A stretch of DNA of 64,000 bases from MPNP01 sp026709725 (GTDB lineage Bacteria > Pseudomonadota > Alphaproteobacteria > Rhodobacterales > Rhodobacteraceae), in assembly GCA_965200805.1 (NCBI GenBank), contig OZ241384.1, positions 2,666,001-2,730,000 on the forward strand, given 5' to 3'. Below are positions 54,289 to 63,534 of this stretch, piece after piece. The notes below the pieces were generated by a model. The model saw nothing but the letters and a program-made list of their open reading frames with translations. It had not been told where the DNA came from and made no database searches. Positions within the stretch are counted from its first letter, which is position 1, and every line of letters starts with the position of its first letter. The translations under genes were made by a program, and so were the position numbers.

Positions 54289-55550
54289 TGAGCGGAAGAC
54301 CCGATGGTGCCGGACTGGCTGAACTCAGCCCGACTCCCCGATTGCTGATGGGGCCGGGGCCTGTGGATGTCTATCCGCAGGTGTTGCGGGCAATGGCGTC
54401 ACCATTGCTGGGGCAGTTCGATCCTGAGTTCACCCGCTACATGAATGAGACGATGGCACTCTATCGGCAAATCTACCGGACCGGCAATCACTGGACATTC
54501 CTTGTCAATGGAACGGCGCGCTCGGGGATTGAGGCCTGCCTCGGTTCACTCGTTGCGCCGGGTGAGACCGTCCTGGTTCCGCGCTTTGGTCGTTTTGGTC
54601 ATCTTCTGACGGAGATCGCCACGCGGGTTGGAGGTGATGTTGCCGCCATTGACACGGACTGGGGGACGGTCTTTTCCGTCGAGGACATCTGTGCCGAGAT
54701 CCGTTCCCGCAGACCGGCTGTCCTGGCAATGGTCCATGGTGACACATCAACATGCATGGTCCAGCCTCTCGAAGGTCTTGCCGCGACCTGCCGGGAGACA
54801 GGAACGATGATCTTTGTCGATGCAACGGCTTCGTTGTGCGGTGCGCCGTTTGAGACCGATCAATGGGGTCTTGATGCCGTTGCTGCGGGACTTCAGAAGT
54901 GTCTCTCCGGTCCACCGGGCACATCACCGGTGACGCTGAGTGATCGCGCAGCTGATGTCATCAGGACCCGCAGGCATATCGAATTCGGTATCCGGCCCGA
55001 AGGCTACATCGAAGGGGAGGGACCGCGGATCACCTCAAACTACCTTGATCTGAGCATGATCCTTGACTACTGGAGTCCACTGCGCCTGAACCACCATACT
55101 GAATCAACCTCGATGCTTTATGCGGCACGTGAATGTGCCCGCGTCATTCTTGCGGAAGGTCTGGAGGCAGGCTTTTCCCGGCATGCTCTGGCCAGCCGGG
55201 CCCTGCGCGCCGGCCTGACGGCAATGGGACTTGAACTGTTCGGAGATGAAGCGGGACGCATGGTCAATGTCACCGGCGTCCACATACCCGGGCAATGCGG
55301 CAATGGTGACGCGGTCCGGGCCGAACTTCTTGAGGATTTCGGTATTGAAATCGGTACATCTTTCGGGCACCTCGCTGGCAGGATCTGGCGGATTGGGACC
55401 ATGGGCCATGTCTGTCGCAAGGCCAATATCCTCCGCTTTCTTGCGTCCTTTGATGCGGTTCTTCGTCGTCACGATGTTCCCGCCGAACCCAATGCCGCTG
55501 TCGACGCGGCCGCCGCGGTCTATGCCGCGGAACAGGATCGGACCGGATGA
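54285..55550 (+). CDS. pucG: (S)-Ureidoglycine-glyoxylate aminotransferase
   Basis: Transfers the amino group of ureidoglycine to glyoxylate, giving oxalurate and glycine. It has 421 residues of the serine-glyoxylate aminotransferase fold: LLMGPGPVDVYPQVLRAMAS, FLVNGTARSGIEACLGSL and the PLP lysine in GLQKCLSGPPG (about 204). It is a paralogue of BhcA elsewhere in this window. Overlaps allC and the next gene by four bases each, so translation is coupled. Confidence 0.85.
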   Translation: MMSGRPDGAGLAELSPTPRLLMGPGPVDVYPQVLRAMASPLLGQFDPEFTRYMNETMALYRQIYRTGNHWTFLVNGTARSGIEACLGSLVAPGETVLVPRFGRFGHLLTEIATRVGGDVAAIDTDWGTVFSVEDICAEIRSRRPAVLAMVHGDTSTCMVQPLEGLAATCRETGTMIFVDATASLCGAPFETDQWGLDAVAAGLQKCLSGPPGTSPVTLSDRAADVIRTRRHIEFGIRPEGYIEGEGPRITSNYLDLSMILDYWSPLRLNHHTESTSMLYAARECARVILAEGLEAGFSRHALASRALRAGLTAMGLELFGDEAGRMVNVTGVHIPGQCGNGDAVRAELLEDFGIEIGTSFGHLAGRIWRIGTMGHVCRKANILRFLASFDAVLRRHDVPAEPNAAVDAAAAVYAAEQDRTG

Positions 55551-56962
55551 CGAATCTCCTCCGGTCCGAACCACGGGTTATGACGATCGGGTTGCCGGCG
55601 TTTGCCGATGACCTGTCCGCGCTTGGCGTCAAATGTCTTGATCTTGACTGGGTTCCGCCGGCTGGTGGAGACCCCGGCATCGCAAACACTCTGGCCCGGC
55701 TTGCTGACGGTCCCGGAGGCCCGCACAGCACTGCAAATCAGCAGGCTGTTGCAGCGATTCTTGCCGGTGACCCGGTGCTTGTCGATGTGGTGCCCGCTGG
55801 TGATGCAATTCCGGCACTGGAGCCGGGCCTCGTTCTGCATTCCGGTCCGCCGGTCACTTGGGACCGCATGTGCGGCCCGATGCAGGGGGCCATCGGAGGA
55901 GCCGCAGCCTTTGAAGGCTGGGCCGGTGATCTGTCAGAGGCCGCCAGGCAGGCCCGGGACGGAGAGTACCGGTTTTCGCCCAATCATGCCCATGATGCCG
56001 TGGGGCCGATGACGGGGATCACCACCATGAGCCAGCCGGTCATGGTGGTGGAGAATCGGGCCTCCGGCAATCGGGCCTACTGCACGGTGAATGAAGGTCT
56101 CGGCAAGGTCTTGCGGTTTGGGGGAAATGACCCGGAAGTCCTGAACCGATTGCAGTGGATTCGTGATGAATTCGGGCCACTGCTTGGTCGGGCGGTACGC
56201 TCCCGGGGCGGATTGCCGCTCAAGAACATTGTGGCCCGGGGGCTGTCGATGGGTGATGAGATGCACCAGCGCAATGTCGCCTGTTCCAGTCTGACGCTCC
56301 GGAGTCTGGCACCGGCACTTGCCGGTGCTGCCCCCGACACTTCAGCACTCGCTCGTGCGCTTGACTTCATTGCCGCCAATGACCAGTTTTTTCTCAATCT
56401 TGCGATGGCGATGGCCAAGTCCATGACGGACGCAGTCAAAAGACTTGAGATGAGTACCATCGTGACCGCAATGGCACGCAATGGCACCGATTTTGGCATC
56501 AAGGTCGCAGGATGCGGTGATGCCTGGTTCACCGCCCCTGTCGAAATGCCGGAGGGCCTTTATTTCCCCGGGTATTCCGCAGCGGATGCCAATCCGGATA
56601 TCGGGGACAGCGCGATCGTCGAGACCATCGGCCTTGGCGGCTTTGCCATGGGCGCCGCACCGGCTGTGGCGGGGTTTGTCGGGGCCGGAGCTGCCTCCGA
56701 AGCCGGGCGGGTTACGGACCGCATGCGTGAGATCACCGTGGCCGAGAACAGTGAATGGACCATTCCGGCAATGGATTATCAGGGGGTCCCGGTCGGTATT
56801 GATGTTCGCCTTGTCGTTGAGAGCGGCATCGCACCCGTCATCAATACCGGCATCGCTCATCGCAAGCCCGGGATCGGTCAGGTGGGCGCCGGCATCGTCC
56901 GTGCACCCATGGCCTGTTTTGAGGCAGCGCTGGCCGCGCTTGCTGCCGCCGTTCAGCCATGA
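55547..56962 (+). CDS. allG: DUF1116 protein, oxamate carbamoyltransferase subunit AllG-like
   Basis: A 471-residue protein of the DUF1116 (YlbE/AllG) family. Blocks include AIPALEPGLVLHSGPPVTWD, RMCGPMQGAIGGAAAFEGWA and GLSMGDEMHQRN. With AllF and AllH it forms the enzyme that splits oxalurate with phosphate into oxamate and carbamoyl phosphate, as recently assigned in E. coli. Overlaps pucG and allF by four bases. Confidence 0.82.
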   Translation: MTNLLRSEPRVMTIGLPAFADDLSALGVKCLDLDWVPPAGGDPGIANTLARLADGPGGPHSTANQQAVAAILAGDPVLVDVVPAGDAIPALEPGLVLHSGPPVTWDRMCGPMQGAIGGAAAFEGWAGDLSEAARQARDGEYRFSPNHAHDAVGPMTGITTMSQPVMVVENRASGNRAYCTVNEGLGKVLRFGGNDPEVLNRLQWIRDEFGPLLGRAVRSRGGLPLKNIVARGLSMGDEMHQRNVACSSLTLRSLAPALAGAAPDTSALARALDFIAANDQFFLNLAMAMAKSMTDAVKRLEMSTIVTAMARNGTDFGIKVAGCGDAWFTAPVEMPEGLYFPGYSAADANPDIGDSAIVETIGLGGFAMGAAPAVAGFVGAGAASEAGRVTDRMREITVAENSEWTIPAMDYQGVPVGIDVRLVVESGIAPVINTGIAHRKPGIGQVGAGIVRAPMACFEAALAALAAAVQP

Positions 56963-58440
56963 GCACGGTCAACACAGTCCACCGGGGGTTCTATCTCGAC
57001 TCGGTGGCACTGATGCGTCTCTCCCGACAGTTGAGTCAAATGGACGGGGTTGATGATGCCGCTGTCATGATGGGCGCACCCGCCAATCATGCGATCCTGG
57101 ATACGGCCGGTCTTCTGACAGGTGCCGGGCAGTCTGCCACCCCCGGCGATCTTGTCATCGCCATCCGCGCGACCTCTGATGACACCGCTGCGGCCGCCCT
57201 AGCTGCCGCCGAAGGCGCCCTCCTGGCTCCGGCAGGTCCGGCCGGGGCGGCGCCTGTCACCCGCGCCCGGACTCTCGAACGGGGCAGGGCGCACATGCCG
57301 GATGCCAATCTGGTCCTGATCTCAACACCAGGCCACTACGCAACAGCCCTTGCCCATAAGGCCCTCCATCACGGTCTGCATGTCATGATTTTCAGTGACA
57401 ATGTCAGCATTGACGATGAGGTTCACCTCAAGCGCGAGGCGGCCCGCCGGAACCTTCTGGTTATGGGTCCTGACTGCGGAACAGCCATCATCAGCGGTGT
57501 GCCCCTGGCTTTTGCCAACCGCGTTGCCAGCGGCTCGACAGGGATCATTGGAGCTTCGGGGACCGGAATCCAGGAGGTCAGCTGCCTGATTGACCATTCC
57601 GGCGGCGGAGTCTCGCATGCGATCGGTGTGGGTGGACGTGATCTGACCGCGCCGGTCGGCGGTCAGGCAACGCTCATGGCCATTGATGCGCTCGCTGAGG
57701 ACGACCGGACCGATCAGGTGGTGGTCATTGCCAAACCTCCGGATCCTGATGTGGCCGCGCGCGTGCTGAACCGGCTCGCTGATTTCCCGCACCCGTCAAT
57801 TGTCTGTTTTCTCGGCGCTCCTCCAATGACCCTTCCTGCGAATGTGCGTCAGGCCCGGACACTCAAGGACGCTGCCCTGCTGGCGCTCCGGCGGGGTGAG
57901 ACCCTCCCCCCTCCGCCTGACCGTACAGCCCGTCATGGCCGGATCGTCGGGCTTTATGCTGGCGGGACACTCTGTGCGGAAGCCCAGATGATTGCCAGGG
58001 ATGCCGGTCTCGCCGTCCGCTCCAATGTCCTCCCTGTTTCCGGTGCTGAGGCAGGCGATCAGGGCGGAGAGTGCCTCCTGCTTGATCTCGGAGACGATGC
58101 ATTGACCGTGGGCCGACCGCATCCGATGATCGAGCCGGCGGTTCGCGATGCACCGCTGGCCGCGGCACTCAAGGACCCGGAGACCGCGATCATTCTGCTT
58201 GATCTCATTCTGGGGCAGGGCGCCCATCCCGACCCGGCCGCGGCACTCGTCCCGGTCTTGGCAAAAGCGGATTCGCGCCCCGTTGTGCTCTGTTCCGTGA
58301 CGGGAACCCGTGCCGACATCCAGAACCGATCCCGTCAGATCAGGACCCTCGAGGATGCCGGTGTCGTTGTGGCACCAAGCAATGCGGATGCAGCCCGCTG
58401 GGCCGTCATGATTCATCAGTCTGTGAAGGATTCATGCTGA
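56959..58440 (+). CDS. allF: FdrA-like oxamate carbamoyltransferase subunit AllF
   Basis: FdrA family, related to succinyl-CoA synthetase alpha chains. It has 493 residues. MGPDCGTAIISGVPLAFANR and GIIGASGTGIQEVSCLIDHS show the nucleotide/CoA-ligase-like fold, and VSHAIGVGGRDLTAPVGG is typical of FdrA. It probably provides the core of oxalurate phosphorolysis with AllG and AllH. The carbamate kinase start overlaps its end by seven bases. Confidence 0.85.
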   Translation: MSTVNTVHRGFYLDSVALMRLSRQLSQMDGVDDAAVMMGAPANHAILDTAGLLTGAGQSATPGDLVIAIRATSDDTAAAALAAAEGALLAPAGPAGAAPVTRARTLERGRAHMPDANLVLISTPGHYATALAHKALHHGLHVMIFSDNVSIDDEVHLKREAARRNLLVMGPDCGTAIISGVPLAFANRVASGSTGIIGASGTGIQEVSCLIDHSGGGVSHAIGVGGRDLTAPVGGQATLMAIDALAEDDRTDQVVVIAKPPDPDVAARVLNRLADFPHPSIVCFLGAPPMTLPANVRQARTLKDAALLALRRGETLPPPPDRTARHGRIVGLYAGGTLCAEAQMIARDAGLAVRSNVLPVSGAEAGDQGGECLLLDLGDDALTVGRPHPMIEPAVRDAPLAAALKDPETAIILLDLILGQGAHPDPAAALVPVLAKADSRPVVLCSVTGTRADIQNRSRQIRTLEDAGVVVAPSNADAARWAVMIHQSVKDSC

Positions 58441-59402
58441 CTCCTGCATTTGACCTTCCCCGTCGCATTCTCGTTGCCATTGGTGGCAATGCCACACATC
58501 CCGATGAAATCATTGGCACATCCCGCGAGCAGCGGGATATTGCCGCCAGCACAGCGCAATCGCTTCTCCCGCTTGCTTTGGCTGACAATGAGCTGATCAT
58601 CACGCATGGCAATGGTCCCGTGGTCGGCAAGATTTTGATGCGCCAGGCATTGACCCGTCAGGCCATTGCGCCCATGCCGCTTGATATCTGCACAGCCCAC
58701 TCCCAGGGGGGAATTGCCTATCTCCTGGTGCAGGCCCTTGAGAATGCCCTGCGGAATGCCGACAGTCCCCGCCATGCGGCCTGCCTCCTGACCCAGGTCG
58801 AGGTGGACCCCGACGATCCGGCATTCAATCGTCCGACCAAACCAATCGGGATCTTTTACAGTGAGGAGGATGCACAGCAGATCTCCGCCGATCTCGGCTG
58901 GAGCATGATCGAGGATTCCGGTCGTGGCTGGCGGCATGTGGTTCCGTCCCCCGAACCGCGGCATATCTGTGACATTTCACTGATTGAGATGCTCTCACGC
59001 AATGGGACGGTGGTGATCGCCGCCGGTGGGGGCGGCATCCCGGTCGTTCGGGAAGCCGGCGGCGCACGGCGCGGTGTATCCGCTGTCATCGACAAGGATC
59101 TGACCTCCGCCCTGATGGCCCGGGTTCTTGGGATTCGGCTCATGATCATCCTGACAGCGGTCGAGAAAGTGGCCATTCACTACGGAACCCCGCAACAGGT
59201 GGATCTTGAGACTGTCGGGTGCGCAACCCTGCGGCACCATCAGCAGGAGGGACACTTTCCCGCCGGCAGCATGGGGCCCAAGGTCGAGGCGGTGTTGCGT
59301 TTCATCGCGGGTGGTGGCGAGCGGGCAATCATCACCCACCCTGACACCGTTGTTGATGCCCTGCGCGGCATGAACGGAACCCACATCTTCCCCGATGCCT
59401 GA
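58434..59402 (+). CDS. allK: Carbamate kinase (AllK/ArcC type)
   Basis: Transfers phosphate from carbamoyl phosphate to ADP, harvesting one ATP. It has 322 residues. Motifs: RRILVAIGGNATHPDE, ELIITHGNGPVVGKILMRQA, QGGIAYLLVQALENAL, IAAGGGGIPVVREAGG, DKDLTSALMARVLG and the final GHFPAGSMGPKVEAVLRFI. Position between allF and allH ties it to carbamoyl phosphate from oxalurate rather than arginine. Confidence 0.9.
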   Translation: MLTPAFDLPRRILVAIGGNATHPDEIIGTSREQRDIAASTAQSLLPLALADNELIITHGNGPVVGKILMRQALTRQAIAPMPLDICTAHSQGGIAYLLVQALENALRNADSPRHAACLLTQVEVDPDDPAFNRPTKPIGIFYSEEDAQQISADLGWSMIEDSGRGWRHVVPSPEPRHICDISLIEMLSRNGTVVIAAGGGGIPVVREAGGARRGVSAVIDKDLTSALMARVLGIRLMIILTAVEKVAIHYGTPQQVDLETVGCATLRHHQQEGHFPAGSMGPKVEAVLRFIAGGGERAIITHPDTVVDALRGMNGTHIFPDA

Positions 59403-60291
59403 CAGCAGACCCATCCGGGGGGCTGCCCGGCAGATCGGCCCGGATGCTGCAAGGACTCTCAACACGCACCGGAGTCCCGGAGATGTGATCGCGGCTTTCC
59501 CCCGAAGCATCTGGATTGGCCTTGCATCATCACATCTCTGTCTTGCCTGTCGGGATGGGATGCTCGGGCCGCTGACGATCACGGTCTCCGGCATTGAGCG
59601 GTTTCCCGTCCCTCTCAACCCCGGTCAGCCTGTTCACGGAAACGATCAGTCTCTCCTTATCGGACCATCCGTCCACATTGACCTCAGCACTGCGTCCCTG
59701 TGGCAGCCGGCCCTGTTTCCACCACCCGTTCCCTTCCGAATCCTGGAGTCTCTGCAACAGATCCGCCGGCATCTCCCGCCGGATGTCCACAGGAACGGTC
59801 TTGGCGGCTATGCAGCGGAATCACCACAGTTTCCACGACAAAATCACACTGCACATCATGCCCATGCCGCCATTGCGTCGGTCCGATCCTGGCTGGCGGG
59901 GGGAATGCAGTCAGACTGCAGTCGGGCGCAGGCCCTGCTTGGGCTTGGGCCGGGGCTGACGCCATCGGGAGATGATCTTCTCGGCGGTATCCTCATCGCG
60001 CTTCATGCCATCGGTGCGGGCAATGCCGCCAGACGACTCTGGGGCGGGCTGGCCACAGCGGCACAGTCGCAGACTCACCGGATCTCCTCGGCTCTTCTCG
60101 CATCCGCGGCAGAGGGCTGTGCAGGCAAACAGATCCATGGTTTGATCGGGTCGCTGCTTGAAGGCGCAAACCTTCAGACGCACCTTGAGAATCTTGCCGG
60201 CATGGGGCACAGCTCAGGCTGGGATACCCTTGCCGGTTTGGTTATGGTTCTTGAGATGTACGCGCTCCGGACCCTGCGTCCGGCGGCATAG
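59395..60291 (+). CDS. allH: DUF2877 protein, oxamate carbamoyltransferase subunit AllH-like
   Basis: A 298-residue protein of the DUF2877 (YlbF/AllH) family. The signature is ALLGLGPGLTPSGDDLLGGI near residue 180. It overlaps the carbamate kinase gene by eight bases. The N-terminal half is variable and weakly conserved, as usual for this family. Confidence 0.8.
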   Translation: MPDSRPIRGAARQIGPDAARTLNTHRSPGDVIAAFPRSIWIGLASSHLCLACRDGMLGPLTITVSGIERFPVPLNPGQPVHGNDQSLLIGPSVHIDLSTASLWQPALFPPPVPFRILESLQQIRRHLPPDVHRNGLGGYAAESPQFPRQNHTAHHAHAAIASVRSWLAGGMQSDCSRAQALLGLGPGLTPSGDDLLGGILIALHAIGAGNAARRLWGGLATAAQSQTHRISSALLASAAEGCAGKQIHGLIGSLLEGANLQTHLENLAGMGHSSGWDTLAGLVMVLEMYALRTLRPAA

Positions 60292-60300
60292 GAGGCAGAT

Positions 60301-61890
60301 ATGCAAACATCCGCAATGGCTTATGGCGGCATGGTTGCCGCGCCGCATCATCTGGCAAGCCAGGCCGGTCTGCGGGCCCTGAACGATGGAGGCAATGCCA
60401 TCGAGGCGATGGTTGCCGCCGCCGCAATGATCGCTGTCGCCTATCCCCACATGAATTCCCTTGGTGGTGACAATTTCTGGCTTATCCACCAGCCCGGGGG
60501 CACCGTGCGCGCCATCGATGCATGTGGGGCGGCGGCCGGGTTGGCCGGTCAGGATTTTTATGCGCAACACGGCCATTCCCACATTCCCCATCGTGGACCG
60601 CTGGCGGCTCTCACAGTTGCCGGGGCCGTGTCGGGCTGGGATCTGGCATTGCGATTGTCGCGCTCGCTTGGGGGCACGCTGCCGCTTGACCGTCTTCTTG
60701 AAGATGCCATTCATCATGCCGAGCACGGTGTTGCCGTCACGCGGAATCTTGCCAGAGTCCTACTTGAGAAGAATGACGAACTCGCCGGTCTTGACGGATT
60801 TGGCTCGGTGTTCATGCCTGATGGGGTGCCATTGTCGGCATCTGGATGTCTGCAGCAGCCGCGGGTCGCGGAAACACTGCGCACTCTTGCCAGAAACGGG
60901 CTGGATGATTTCTATCGGGGTGCATTGGCCCGTGCGATTGCAGATGATCTTGTCCGCGTCGGCTCCCCCCTGCGGCGTGATGATCTTGCGCGGCATCACG
61001 CCAGGGAGGTGTCTCCCCTTGCGCTCGACCTTGGCGGGCATCGGGTGTTCAACATGCCGCCGCCAACACAGGGGATTGCGTCCCTTCTGCTGCTTGGCAT
61101 CAACGATCGCCTGAACATCAGGACAGTCGACACGGCTGAATTCATGCATGGCCTGATCGAGGCCACCAAGCAGTCTTTCCTGATACGGGACAGTCTGGTC
61201 ACGGATCCCCGCTACATGACTGCCGACCCACAGGCGTTGCTCGGCAATGCATCGCTCGATCGCATGGCCGCAGCCTGTGACCCGGAACGGGCCGCCCCAT
61301 GGCCGCATCAACCTGCCGCCGGCGATACAGTCTGGCTCGGGGCTTCTGACAGCTCAGGTCTTACAGTCAGTTTCATCCAGAGCATATACTGGGAATTCGG
61401 CAGCGGCGTGATCCTCGATTCAACGGGCATTCAATGGCAGAATCGCGGCAGCAGTTTCTCGCTCGAGCCGACGCATCACAATGCACTTGCCCCCGGACGC
61501 AAACCCTTTCACACGATTCAGCCGCCGCTCGCGCATCTTGCCGACGGTCGGATCATGGCCTATGGCACCATGGGTGGCGATGGCCAGCCGCAAACGCAGG
61601 CCATTGTCTTCAACCGCCATGTCGGGCATGGTCAGGATCTCCAGAAGTCCATCTCTGCACCCCGCTGGCTGCTCGGACGGACATGGGGCGATGCGACAGC
61701 ATCGCTCCGTATCGAGGCACGCGTCCCTTCGGACATTCTCAACGACCTCGAATCGCGGGGCCATCCGGTTCAGATCGTGGGAGATTTCGATGAAATCATG
61801 GGACATGCCGGTGGCGTGGTTCATTGCCCCGGTGGTCTCATTTACGGTGCATACGATCCCCGCAGCGATGGTGCAGCCGTGGGTTTCTGA
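60301..61890 (+). CDS. hpxW: Gamma-glutamyltransferase-like oxamate amidohydrolase (HpxW type)
   Basis: A 529-residue Ntn-hydrolase of the GGT family, probably self-cleaved before the Thr in AAGDTVWLGASD (about 344). Other family motifs: QAGLRALNDGGNAIEAMVAA, QNRGSSFSLEP and GTMGGDGQPQTQ. Simple annotation would call it gamma-glutamyltransferase. The closest functional model is Klebsiella HpxW, which hydrolyses oxamate to oxalate and ammonia, and position right after allG-F-K-H supports that. No signal peptide is seen, again unlike periplasmic GGT. Confidence 0.78.
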   Translation: MQTSAMAYGGMVAAPHHLASQAGLRALNDGGNAIEAMVAAAAMIAVAYPHMNSLGGDNFWLIHQPGGTVRAIDACGAAAGLAGQDFYAQHGHSHIPHRGPLAALTVAGAVSGWDLALRLSRSLGGTLPLDRLLEDAIHHAEHGVAVTRNLARVLLEKNDELAGLDGFGSVFMPDGVPLSASGCLQQPRVAETLRTLARNGLDDFYRGALARAIADDLVRVGSPLRRDDLARHHAREVSPLALDLGGHRVFNMPPPTQGIASLLLLGINDRLNIRTVDTAEFMHGLIEATKQSFLIRDSLVTDPRYMTADPQALLGNASLDRMAAACDPERAAPWPHQPAAGDTVWLGASDSSGLTVSFIQSIYWEFGSGVILDSTGIQWQNRGSSFSLEPTHHNALAPGRKPFHTIQPPLAHLADGRIMAYGTMGGDGQPQTQAIVFNRHVGHGQDLQKSISAPRWLLGRTWGDATASLRIEARVPSDILNDLESRGHPVQIVGDFDEIMGHAGGVVHCPGGLIYGAYDPRSDGAAVGF

Positions 61891-62482
61891 GACCCCGGCA
61901 CCCAGACAGCACACTGCGCCTGTCATAATCCTGGACGGTGCCGATCATCTCCTTCCAGGCAGCTCAGGCTGGTGGAAAGGACGTGATGCTCCCGCTGTGG
62001 GCGGGCTTTGGTCTCCCAGGAGGAGAAACAGGCTCTCTCGGACTGAAGCGGGTGCCGTATGCCGCCACCAGCCCTCATTCGGCACGAAGGTCACCATACG
62101 TTCCCACGCCTGATGAATTGGTGCAGGCGTTTCGGAAAAATGGCCTCTGACGGCGGATTCAGTCAATTCGCTCGCTGGTTTACCCCGAACCCCCAGACCC
62201 CTTCCACCCGAAAAGTGCCTTCGCCCCCTGTCTTCCGGGCGCCAACGGATGTCCCCGGCCGGAGCGTGTGGGCATGCCATGAATTCTCCTCATGCCACAG
62301 ACCCGCCTGACATCCCATTGATGACCTGTCAGGGACAGTGACCATCTCCATCGACACATCTCCCGGTCATCGGCGACCCTTGGCGCAACTCACCGCCCGG
62401 ATCCTCCTGCGCGAGTCCCCTCCGCCATCAGGATCAGGGCGAGGACGGCAGGGCCCGGACGCGCACCCCGGCCACCCTCTCC
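61891..62482. other. Intergenic stretch after the ureide operon
   Basis: About 590 bases with only short frames. One on the plus strand (61938-62150) reads MPIISFQAAQAGGKDVMLPL but has no recognised family. No clear terminator seen after hpxW. Confidence 0.35.
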
Positions 62483-62608
62483 CCCTGATGATCACGACCC
62501 CCCTGATGATCACGACCCCCCTGATGATCACGACCCCCCTGATGATCACGACCCCCCTGATGATCACGACCCCCCTGATGATCACGACCCCCCTGATGAT
62601 CACGACCC
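62483..62608 (+). repeat. Seven tandem copies of an 18-bp repeat
   Basis: The unit CCCTGATGATCACGACCC is repeated seven times without visible variation. Each unit contains the palindrome TGATCA. Frames stay open on both strands (LMITTP repeats on plus, VVIIRG on minus) simply because 18 is a multiple of three. It could be a replication-slippage minisatellite or a protein-binding array. Confidence 0.9.
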
Positions 62609-63534
62609 ATCGGGGCCCTCCGGGCCCGTGGAGGGACTCCGGGTCCTCCCCGGGGGTGGCACGGCCATTGCCGATCTCGGGGATTCCCTCACCATCACCC
62701 GCTCCCTGCCGCATGGTTCCGGGGCCGCCGTCCCCGGGACCCTGCGCAATCCGGGCCTGGATCAGATGACCGATGACACGCCATCCGGGCCCGCACCCGG
62801 GTGGCGGCAACGCACGCCGCCCGCATCCCGGCTCCGGCCTCCAGGCTGGCCACCCCACCCTGCATGGAATGCGATCCGGGGGGATGGCGGCGGAGACGGC
62901 CGCGACAACGCTCGGGGTGGGGCCGGGGCCGGACCTCTGTGACGGGAACGACCTCTACGGTGCCATGGACGGGCTGGCCGCGCGTCCGGGCCCGCATCGG
63001 GCAGCATCCCGCCCGGCGGCACCTCGCCGGAGAGACGGGTGGAGGGGGCCGCCCCGTCCCCCCTGATCTGATCACTGTACGGGATCCGATCTCCATGCGG
63101 GACCTGACCTCCCCCCGCCATGATGATGCGGCCCCGCCATGATGACGGGTTGGGGCGTGACGGCAGGACGGGCGCGCTGAGAGCGCCCGCCATTCGATCC
63201 CCGGAGTCCGGCTCCCTGGGGTCTTCTCTGCAACCGGGACGGCTGCCCGGTCCCCCCCGGTGGTCATCGGAAGGGGGGTCGTCCCCGGCAACACGGCCGA
63301 CCCGGTTCCATGCGAACCGGCACACGGCATGATTCTCCCGACACGGCCAGCCGACTGTGCACACAGCCGGCTGACGGCACCCGGACCCGGACGGCTCCGG
63401 TATGGGCATCGTGTGCGCATGGGAACGCCCGCGCCCTCGGGACCCTGAAAACCCGGAGTTGGCAGTGTCCTGCTGAAAGGTGTGTCGTGCCGCCGGTCAA
63501 CCGCTGGGGGTGTCGGGGCGGATCCGCGTCCCGC
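62609..63534. other. GC-rich tract without recognisable genes
   Basis: About 930 very GC-rich bases. Frames are long on both strands only because stops are rare in such composition; the translations are Arg/Pro/Gly-rich and overlap one another. I see no family sequence, tRNA or ordered repeat beyond short GC palindromes. Confidence 0.45.

Noticed and set aside
60301..61890. Gamma-glutamyltransferase in glutathione metabolism
   Set aside because: Operon context and lack of a signal peptide favour the oxamate hydrolase branch of the same fold.
62483..62608. CRISPR array
   Set aside because: Units are 18 bp and directly adjacent with no spacers; no cas genes in the window.
62367..63420. Several long Arg/Pro/Gly-rich frames on both strands
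   Set aside because: They overlap each other in all frames in very GC-rich DNA where stops are rare; no family or ribosome site supports any one.
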